Notes under the pieces: model-generated | What the model saw: the letters and a program-made list of their open reading frames with translations, nothing else | Told to the model about the DNA's origin: nothing | The model's database searches: none | Translations under genes and position numbers: made by a program | Part shown: one piece after another, positions 11,701 to 21,300 of the stretch | How positions within the stretch are numbered: position 1 is the stretch's first letter | How the letters are laid out: each line of letters begins with the position of its first letter | Assembly (NCBI GenBank): GCA_019096065.1 | Contig: JAGUCH010000006.1 | Location: 5,848,001 to 5,912,000 of the forward strand | Reading direction: 5' to 3' | Length of the DNA: 64,000 nt | From: Paracyclopina nana | Lineage: Eukaryota; Arthropoda; Copepoda; Cyclopoida; Cyclopettidae

Positions 11701-13451
11701 AGAACCATTTTCATATTTAGAGAATGTTTCTTACATCAGTTTAAAAGCAAGGTAATGAGAAGCAATAATTAGAGTTGTTTGGGTATTTTCTTTCTTAATC
11801 CTAGGGTGTGTCCATTAGCTGTACTTTTGGATAGGAAGATATTCAATCAACCCTTTTCCTTATTGAGGCCAGGTAGTTGCAGAATAAGGGTAGAATAATT
11901 TTTTCTGCCCTCCCTATTAATCATGTTGGCCATTTTTGCACAACTCCCCCATCATAAAACAGCAGAGGCCACAACCACCACCACCACTTTTTATGGCCAC
12001 ACTGTAATTATGGATGAGATGTTTTGCTCTTTTGAGGAAGTAATTCTCAAAGGTGTACTAAAAAACTTATGCTTTTGGCATCTGACTTGAGCTGAGATGA
12101 AAGAAAAGCAACCACAAATTATTACAGATGTTCTGCTCACATAAATTGGATGCACTGGGGGTAATTTTGCATGAAAGGTCTGGATTTGGATACCATACTG
12201 GTATATAAGTGCATCACTACCACTATTTTAGCTGAGCAAGCATCTTCCATTTATTATGCAGAAGGCTCCTTTTACAAGGAAATAGAATGCATTAATGCAT
12301 TTCAACATGTTTTTACTTTCCTCCATAAAATTGAATTAAGAGCCTAATCTGAGATTTCAGCTTTTCCTTTTTTGCTGAAGACTTTTTGAGTTTAGCTGTC
12401 AAAAGCAGTTTTTGACAAGAAGCTGAGTCAAATAAAGAATTGACTTGAGTCATCTTTAACCTCAAATTGATATAAGTTTATTGTGAGAACAGCTTTGTTT
12501 AGTTACCGCTTTATTATGATGGGTTATTTTTATTTGCTAATGGTAACCATAGAGAAATGCATGAGGGGCTTCACACAACTTCATGAGGTTATGTACACCC
12601 ATATGAGTTCATCAAAAAATAGGGGAGGTTATTCCTAACCTTGTAAGGTTATTCCTAACCTTGTAAGGTTATTCCTAACCTTGGAAACTTATTCCTAACC
12701 TTGAGAGGTTATTCCTAACCTTGTACGGTTATTCCTAACCTTGTACGGTTATTCCTAACCTTGTACGGTTATTCCTAACCTTGTACGGTTATTCCTAACC
12801 TTGTACGGTTATTCCTAACCTTGTACGGTTATTCCTAACCTTGTACGGTTATTCCTAACCTTGTATAGTTATTCCTTACCTTGTGAGATTAGTCACAAAT
12901 GTTTGATGTTAGTCAAAATTGAGTTATGTTAGTCACAACCTTGTGAGGTTAGTCACAACATTGTGAGGTTAGTCACAACATTGTGAGGTTAGTCACAACA
13001 TTGTGAGGTTAGTCACAACATTGTGAGGTTAGTCACAACATTGTGAGGTTAGTCACAACCTTGTGAGGTTAATCACAACCTTGTGAGGTTAGTCACAACC
13101 TTTTTCAATAGCCATCTCATTTTTTATAGTCTTATCAGATTATTTGCAACCGTATGAGTTTCATCTTAACCTAAGAGCATTTGATAAACTGGTTAACTCA
13201 CCACCACAGTAGTCCTTAAAGTCTGGACAGCAATCTCCCACATCCAGACATCCATGGTCGCAATAGCAAGGTTCATCGGTGAGGTAATCTTCAATGACTT
13301 CATTGATGTCAGCTTTTTGAACGACACAGTCGGAGTCTTTGCCGTCGCAACATTTGCGAGCTGCTCGACAGGAACCTTTGTCCCCAGTCGCCAGTCCGCA
13401 CAAAGAGCCAAAAGCTAGCATAAAAAGCCAAAAAGTTTGCTGTATTTGCAT
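5789..13451 (-). CDS. SBSPON: SBSPON-like secreted protein, copy A, 5 exons
   Basis: Minus-strand exons 13451-13202, 7765-7565, 7009-6892, 6823-6747, 5985-5789; 280 aa, all phases consistent. Residues 1-23 form a signal peptide (WLFMLAFGSLCGLA). Residues about 27-82 are a somatomedin-B domain with ten cysteines, including CYCDHGCLDVGDCC. Exon 2 is a TSP1 domain (SEWSAWSKCNVACGIGTSIR, then NGGVQCPP). A linker exon leads to GYCVVFEV and the conserved C-terminal domain with VCVQC, LGGRCTGHG, CHGKW and the terminal CPCKNGADFIFV. This is the full architecture of vertebrate SBSPON/RPE-spondin, whose C-terminus also ends in a CSCP...FIFI motif. It is expected to be secreted to extracellular matrix; its molecular role is not established. 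Intron 1 is 5.4 kb and holds several arrays. Copy B lies just upstream in the same orientation. Confidence 0.9.
6010..6515. repeat. 22-bp tandem array containing TGAGTCA words
   Basis: Degenerate from about 6010, nearly perfect from about 6126. The unit reads GAGCTTGGCCTGAGTCAAAG plus CT, repeated roughly thirteen times almost identically after several variant units. Every unit carries TGAGTCA, the AP-1/bZIP core site. It lies in intron 4 of SBSPON copy A. Confidence 0.92.
6530..6680. repeat. 19-bp tandem array
   Basis: Units of CTGAGTCTTGGTCACAT followed by a variant with GTAAAAAA in place of GTCACAT. It directly follows the 22-bp array, shares the CTGAGTC word and probably arose from it. 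Confidence 0.85.
7795..8235. repeat. Degenerate GAGCTGAGTCAA repeat
   Basis: Imperfect units such as TTGAGCTGAGTCAACATGAG start about 30 bases from the TSP1 exon of SBSPON copy A and decay towards 8235. They share the CTGAGTCAA core with the array at 6010-6515. The open frames here are repeat artefacts. Confidence 0.75.
8240..12610. other. Unique part of SBSPON-A intron 1
   Basis: About 4.4 kb of AT-rich sequence with no coding exon that I can support. It contains a GC dinucleotide run near 8417-8426 and short ACC repeats near 11966. The ORFs of 60-130 codons show no domain, signal peptide or splice-consistent partner. Confidence 0.5.
12613..12885. repeat. 20-bp tandem array, type 1
   Basis: About 13 units of GGTTATTCCTAACCTTGTAC, the later ones almost identical. 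It lies in SBSPON-A intron 1, close to the first exon. Confidence 0.92.
12886..13110. repeat. 20-bp tandem array, type 2
   Basis: About 11 units of GGTTAGTCACAACATTGTGA, directly continuing the previous array with the same period and a shared GGTTA-TC-AAC-TTGT frame. The two halves look like diverged expansions of one ancestral 20-mer. The array ends about 90 bases from the donor of the first SBSPON-A exon. Confidence 0.92.
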
Positions 13452-15310
13452 ATTGTATTATTGCGCTGTCTCTTCGCGGATTTGACAGACAGCTTTTAGC
13501 TCTGAAACCAGAGGATTTTCAGCCAACACTGAACCAGCTTTTGCAGCCACCTTAAAACGCGCTGCTTCACTTCGCAACGAACGCAACGCAACGCTGAAGG
13601 GTGACCTTAACCGACACTCGAAATGAATAAGACTAATTTCAGCTTCTTAGAATACTGTTTAGAAAATGCGTTTCGTCTTTTTTAATGGCTTTTAAATACA
13701 AGTGTGTCAAACTTCAAAAATCTTAGCAGTTTTGTTTACTTCTGACTATTTAAAATATTCTTCATAATTTGAATAGATCTAACTCTTTTTGCCATAAATG
13801 GGCTTAAATGAATAAAGGACCTTTTGGCCAAATATCTTTTTCATAAAACTCCAAAAAATGATTTTATTTCAAATCCTAATATTCCAGTCAATTCATTTTA
13901 ATAGCAATAATTAGCTTTGAATAAGAAGTTTGCAGAACTGTTTGTATTGTTAGGTTCTTTTATTATGTTGGCGTGTTTCTTGCGGTTAACGGTGTTTGGA
14001 ATAACCACCCCGATGGATGAACAAACGCGTACGCCAAATCCAGGTGAAGAATGGCAAAATGACTGAATAAAAGGGTTAACCCATAATTAATAATAGGTAA
14101 CCACTCCATCATCCTCTCATCATTATCAAAGGGAAAACACAGCGGAATTTTTCCACTGTGCTCACTAGGGTGGTCTTAAACTCTTAGCAAATTCTTTCTC
14201 CTGATTTTCCCGTAAATAAATTGAGCTAATATGCATATTTTTTCTGAGCTGCACATTTGTTTGTTTTGGATTAATGTCAGTAGCTTCTCAAAAAACAGAC
14301 TTGTTTGCTCTCACCAACAAAAAAGCTTAAAAGGGTTATTAGGGTTGACTAAACAAACTAACATTTTTTGGAGGCATCTCTCAGCAAAAAATGAGCAAGA
14401 TTATTTGAAGATTTGAACTCTGACCAACTTGCTCTTATACTTATAACAGCTTGTCTAAAGAGATTAAGATGCTCTGGTATTTTTGACCTTTTTTACGTGA
14501 CACCCAAATTGAGGTGTGAAATAGGCTCACAAGAAGCCAAATATTACACTTTTACTTTGTGACACAAATTACGTTTTGTATTACAAACTGAATTTTAGCC
14601 ATTATATGAGTGTAGAGTCAAAATCTGATATTTTTAATCAAAAGCTTATATTTCTAAGCCAAAAGCAAAGATTTTTTATTCGAAAGCTTAGATTTTTGAG
14701 CCAAAAGCTAAGATTTTTGAGTCAACTTTTGAGTTTTGAGTCAAAAGCTGATAGTTTTGGGCAAAAAGCTGAGTATTGAGTCAAAAGCTGATTGTTGAGT
14801 CACAAGTTGAAATTTGGATGAGTTTTGTAAGCTGAGTAAGAGTGTTTTTCAACCAACTTTGAAATAGCACAAAATACATTTTTTGTGTTCAAAACGAGAA
14901 GTTCATTAATTGTTTTGAATCAAGCCAAAAAAAAAAAAAATCTGGTCAGAATCAAGGTGCAAAAGAGCTTTGACCCTTCTGGCCACTATGGCTGTTTTCT
15001 GCCCAATTTATTTAAGGGTCTTCTCGTTTCTTGGTCCATTCCAGACACACTTATCAAATTACAACTCTTTTTTGTCTCGGGTAGCTTCCTTTGCTCAGCT
15101 TTTTGCTGAGTGTTGCAAGTCTCCAATTAGTGAGAAGAAGAAGCAGCAATCTAGGGCTCAAATTACTCAAATGAGAAAAAATTCTGGGAATACTTAGTTG
15201 TCAATATATTTTTGAGTGATCAATTCAATTTGAATATATGTAGCTTATAATTGTTGTTAGTGTTGTTTGAAAAATAGCATATTTTTGTTTCTGCACTAAA
15301 ATTGGCATTT
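13452..15310. other. Spacer between SBSPON copies A and B
   Basis: Holds the promoter region of copy A (upstream of 13451, with a GC-richer stretch around 13470-13620) and the 3' flank of copy B. I found no convincing TATA box. A degenerate repeat with AGTCAAAAGCTGA words occupies 14575-14850. No other gene is supported. Confidence 0.5.
14575..14850. repeat. Degenerate GAGTCAAAAGCTGA repeat
   Basis: Loose tandem units of about 21 bases such as TTTGAGTCAAAAGCTGATAG. The core word resembles that of the array at 6010-6515, but the units are far more diverged. Confidence 0.65.
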
Positions 15311-18300
15311 TTAGACAAAAACGAAGTCTGGTCCTTGTTGGCATGGGCATTTCCTCATTTCCCTGACACGTTTCCATTTTCCATGGCATTTTGGCTTGAA
15401 GGTGGACCTCCATTTTGTCAAATGGCTGTCCACACCGTGGCCTTTGCAGCGGCCTCCCAAGCTCTCCCTTTGAGCATCTGAAGGACAAAAGGCACACATT
15501 TGTTGACCTGGAAGGCAAAATTAATATGAGAATTGCCAACTTCTTTCTTTGTGTATGAAGTAAGTAATAACATAGTGACTTTGACATGCAACAAGTCCAT
15601 CAAATTTGTCTATAACTCAGAGATATGACAAACTAGGGAGTGTCTCCCGATTCTTTCCCAACTCTGTGATAAGTGTCTACAAAGAAATGTCAATTTGGCC
15701 AAAATCTGCTTTGGAGTACATCATTTTGAAGCGCTGACGACATTTTTGCTTTTTGACGTAAGATACAATTTTTTGGCTCTGCGATGTATTCCAATCAAAT
15801 GTTCGGTTAATGAGCCTCAGTCGCATGCTTCCAATTTGGAATTCAGTGTGCAAAACTGAATTTAAATTGTGTGCAGTCAATACACTTTACGTCAAGACGA
15901 TGAATAGTCGATCAAAAGAACTGCTTACAGCTATTTTCAATTACATATAAGTACTTTTTTTCAATTTGGAGATTACACAAGAAAGTATCTCATCAGTCTT
16001 CAAGTAAGTTGGTAATCCTGGAAAAGCCATGTTTTTTTTCACTTACCCTTCTTCATTTTGTAAAAGTCTTTTTCTTGGCTGCAAGCACTGGTCACTTTGG
16101 CTAACTCAAACACAATGCAGTACCTAGAATAAAAAATTCATACATTAGTAATACAAAATAGTTATATCCATCAAAGGAGGTTGGAATAGAATGTGAGTCA
16201 TGTAGAAGAATTGCAAAAAAGTGGCAAATCTTCATTTTTAGCAAGATTTAACAAGAAACTTGAGATGGTTTGCACAAACCCCTTGAGCATACTATCAGCA
16301 AAGTTACTTTTCTGCAGCTTCAACTAAAATGATGCATTTTCACACACACACACACTCATCCAAAATGGTGGGCTCTTCTCAGCTGCAACAGCATCACATC
16401 ATCAGTTGTCTGTCACCTTTTTATACCAAATTTAATCTAGTGGAAGAGCTGTCATCATTTCTTCTCCATTCTCAGTTCTTGGAGAGCCAAAATGTTGAGC
16501 AAAAAAGTATGTGGAATTTCTCGACATAAAGTTGCTTTTTGCTTTACAATTCCTTTTCAGTTTCTAGAACTGAAAGCATAATTGGAAGTGGATGACAGAG
16601 TCTCATTACTTGCTGATTTGATTTGATTACATTCATCCACCAAAAAATTGACAAAATTGAACGTCAAATAAAAAATAACGCTTTGAAATAACATTAAACA
16701 TAAACATCAGATTAAAATTGATTTGACTTAGCACAATGTTTTATATTAAGTCACTATTTATAATGTTGAATTATTAATATGCTATATTTCAAGTAGATGA
16801 ACGCCACATTAGTGTAAAATGTCAATGTAAGTTGATATTCTGCATGAATTAATTTCTCGTTAATTCTCATCATGAAAGTGCAATTTCAGTGAAGAACTCT
16901 TGAAGTGCACCCAAAGTTTGTAGCCAGGAGATAAATGTATTTTGCCTTAATTACCACATAAACATAAAGGTACTTTTTTAGCTTTGTACTTTTCATTAGG
17001 CTGGAAAGTTTTTGCTTGGTAGGATTGCCAACTAATTAGCTAGATGTTTTGAAATTAGCTTTTGCCAACCTCAATTTGCAAGCCATAAGGCCGTTCTCAT
17101 ATTGCCGGAAAAAGCTAAGCTAAGGTAAAAATAGCTAAGCTAAGGTAAAAATAGCTAAGCAAACGCTCAACATTTCAAGCAAAGTAGCTGCTTTTTGTGA
17201 ATGTTGAGCGAAATAACCGGTTTTCGTTGCATAACTTGTACCTTAGCTTAGCTAATTTTACCTTAGCTTAGCTAATTTCACCTTAGCTTAGCTTTTTCCG
17301 GCAATATGAGAACGGCCTATAAACTATTTAGCATATGCCATAAAACTGGATTGGCTCATTTTGATGATTGAAAACTCAAGTTTTTGCTAGCACAACCAAG
17401 TTCAAGGCTTCTGGCGTTTTTTGCCACTTTTTGCCCACATTTTGCCAAACTGACCACTTTTTTCTTCATTGACCTGATAACATAAATTCAGGTAGTGGAA
17501 GCAAGAAGAACTTGTAGTGGTAGCAGTGATATGCTAACTTTTTGTGCACTGTCATGCTCTTTTTTAATTGCCTTTTTTGCACTACATTAAGATTAGTGCA
17601 GCATTAGAGTCCCTGATAATGTCATAAGGCTAGCAAAATTATGCTTATTAAAAGCCATAAAAGTCCTCGTTAAAAAAGGGGAACTTTCTATGTTTAGATT
17701 TGCCAGCATTTTCGGGAAGGAATCAGCAATTTTTTCTCATTCAGTAGATGAACGTCACATTAACTTACTCTGTTGTGGCTTCAATTTCGAAATCAGCTGA
17801 CTCGTAGGGCTGGTCAGCTTGGTATCCCTCCTCGATGGAATTGGCAAGATGGCCGCCATTTTTGGCCTTCTGGTGCTCAAACAGATTTTGCCTCACATCA
17901 TATTCTGGCTTGTATCGCTGCTTGAAATACTTGGCGGGCAAAAGTCCAGCAGTTTCTGCAAGTAGCAAAAAGGCCATTACTCATTTCAAAAGCCCAGCTC
18001 ACGCTTTTCGGCTCGAGGGAAATCAATGATGCATTTTAGATCCATTTCAGATCCATTTTTAACACATCTTTCTTTCTTGAGAGCTGCACTGCAGTAAACA
18101 GCAATTTTTCACTTTCCTAGGATTTCAAAGTGTACCAAATAGTTTAACTTAAAAAATCATGGCTTTTTTGAGATCTTTTCAGTATGGGGGTGCGTTAATT
18201 CAAAAAGGAACAACTATGAGCAAAGTTCCCTTTTCAGTTAAGGGCCCTCAAAAAGACATGATTTGTTTTGTGGGGTTGCCTAGTGATTTTTATCAAAAAG

Positions 18301-21300
18301 GCTTAGGCCCTGTTCACCTGCATTATTATCAGCAAAATAACGCGCGATATTATGATGAAATTTGCAAATATGTGGTATTTGTAAAATCATTTTTCAGATT
18401 TTGACTTCGGAATCGGTATATTGGTACCATAAGCCATCCTACACCAATATAAAAATTCTCAGTTTTTCAGTATTTCTCTCCAATATTTTGCCAAAATAAC
18501 GGCCATAATAGGCAGGTGAACAGGCCCTTATTTGGGCGAAAATTGGCTATTTTCATACAAAGTTGGAAATTGACGCCTAATTGGTCAGTTTTCAGTTTTT
18601 AGAAAATATTTGTGGAATTGAGTTTTATGCATATCGTCTCAGCACTTGTCAGCTGCTGTCAAACCCATATTTTCTCGCCTCTCAAACTTTGAGACCATCG
18701 AGAGACGTGAAAGAAATTGGCAAAAAACTCCATTTTTACAGTCCATTGAAGCCAGTTAAATTATTGGGAATAAAGGTAGGAATGGTTTTGAGAATTGCCT
18801 TTAAAATGCTGAGTCATGCTTGCATTTTTGAGCATTCTTCAAACATGAAATGTGTGCAATTTTTTTGTGGGCTTGAGTCAATTTTCGGCCTTGGCAGAGT
18901 CACTTTTGGCATTATTTGTACAAGTTTTGCAACTTTAGAGCTTGTAACTATATAGCCCAAAATCAATTACAACAACCATCATCAATATTTCCGCACTACC
19001 AAAAGTGGAGAAATACCACCACAAAATCATCAACTTGAGTTTCAGTTCAGTAATTACTTAGCTGTTTGCACTTTGAATCATTTCAAGCATGAAACACATC
19101 AAATTAACTCATTTAATGCATGAAATTAACTTCTTTACTGTGAATCATACAAGAATGTGAAAGGACTATGAAGCGACAGTGGGCGGGGCTTATTGCGCGA
19201 AAGGAGTAAACACCGGCCGGCGCGCGGAGGTTGCCGGCGTGCGCTATGCAGCAGCTTGTCTCAAACTTGCACTAGGCCCCGCCCAGTGTCACTTCTCTGC
19301 ACTTGGACTCACCTCTGATGGGACTTGTGTACTTTCTATCAATAAGTGAACATCTGGAGCCCAGACATCCCCTTTTCTGCTCCAAGGCCTCGCAGGGCGG
19401 CCTTCCCGGCGAAGGATGTTGAACTACAACTCGACTCCTTGACTGAACTCCTTTACCACAGCTAGCATCGCAGCCTGACCACTCAGACCACTCGGAAAGT
19501 TTGCAATCTGCAACTGAAATTATGGCGAAAATTAGGATTAACTTGTATTTTCACTCTAAAATCTGGCTCCTTTTTTTGGAGATTTTTGAAAGTTTTGCGA
19601 GCTTGATGAATTAAGGTGAACAAATTAAGATTTCTTAGGGTTTTTTCAAAATGGCTGTTTTCACTCAACTTTTGGCTCTTTTGGGGATTTTTTGGCTGCT
19701 TCTTATTATCTGACAATTATGCGAGCCAGCAAATGAAATTATGGCAAATGTAAAGATTTTTTTATATGAATTTTAAGTTCGGAAAGTTTGCAATGGGCTA
19801 GCTAATTTTTGGCCGTTTAAAGGAACTTTTTGTCATATTTAAGATACTCTGACAAAGTTGCATAAGGCCATCTTGCAATTTTTTGCTAATTGCATTCATT
19901 GTTTATATACAAGAATGCGTTACGCAAAAGCCGTTCAGAAAAAAGTATAACAGTAGATGATGATGGGTTGTTTTTGCTCTGATTTGTTCGCTATTACACT
20001 TCCTTAAACTCTTTTTTGCCCTAGTACTATAAAACAACCCCATACAAATTAACTTTTTTACACGGTCAACTTTGAGGAAATGCTCTTCTTTATTTTAAAC
20101 CTGGTTTAATTTTATAAAATAAATGTTGAAATTAAGTTTTTATTCTTAGTTTGTGAACAGGGTGAGAATTTGTTCTCACAAATTTCTCATCAGTGAAAAC
20201 TCGTTGATTTTCAAGAGTTGTTGTTATGTTGGTTCCTGATGAGGGTTGAGATAAATAAAACTTTGCAGAGAAATAAATTCTCTTTTGTAGCTTCTTCACA
20301 TTATGGCTGGTGTAGTGCACACTGGGAGAAACTGGCAAAAAAAAGCCCCCTCCGTATATTTACAAAAAAAAAATATTCATTCAGCCAAAATCATTATTTG
20401 ACAGCACCAGCCAAAGCTGATGTCACCGGTTTCGTCCACATGCGGTCGGTTTCGTCCACCTGCGGCATTCTGATTTTTGAGCTTTTTTGGCAGTATTTGT
20501 CAGCAACAGAACTATTTTTTTGACATTTTGATGGCATTTTACCTCAGCGTGACCCACAGGAGAGGAGAGAAATGCATCTAATGATCCAACCAGACAAATT
20601 GCTTTAGTAGATGAACACAAAGAAGGGTGAGAGATAAAACCGAAGCACAAAGGGGTGGCTTTGCCCATTATCATCTATAGACACACTTTTTTATCTACCC
20701 CTTTTTTGACTGAGCAGATGATCAGCAGGTGTAGTATGCTCAGGTGCTAAATCACAATCAAAACCAACAGGTGTGAGATAAAAATCATTTTTCATGCCTT
20801 CTCTTTTTTATTGATATTTTTTCTTTTGAGGAGAAACTGAGAGATGGAAATGAGGGGCTCCTTTTTTCAATCAAACTTTTCTCATATCCCCAATGGCCAC
20901 AGTGGAATTTTTCCATCCATTTTATAGCAGTTGAAATAATTAAAAACTCAACCTTCTTTTCCCATATCCACAAGGCTTGATATGAGCAGTTCCTAGTACA
21001 TATGCGCAAATCATGTATATATTACGCTACTTTAATTTCACATAACCATACTATATTTTTAGCTTGCCAACAGGCTATTAAAAGTGCTTTAAATCTAAGA
21101 ATTTTAATATCATCAAAAGGAGAACTATGGTTGGGTTTGCCTGAATATTATAGCTGATATTTTGGGAAAATATCCAAAAGAAATACTGATATTTTTTGTA
21201 TTTTATACATATGTTGCAAAAGTAAAAATGTTGCCAAACATTCAAGAATTGTGAGAATAACAAAAATTGCCAAAAATACCAATTACAACTAAAAAAATAC

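Noticed and set aside
12613..13110. Interstitial telomere repeat
   Set aside because: The CCTAACC word resembles telomeric repeats, but the unit is 20 bases and does not contain uninterrupted TTAGG or TTAGGG runs.
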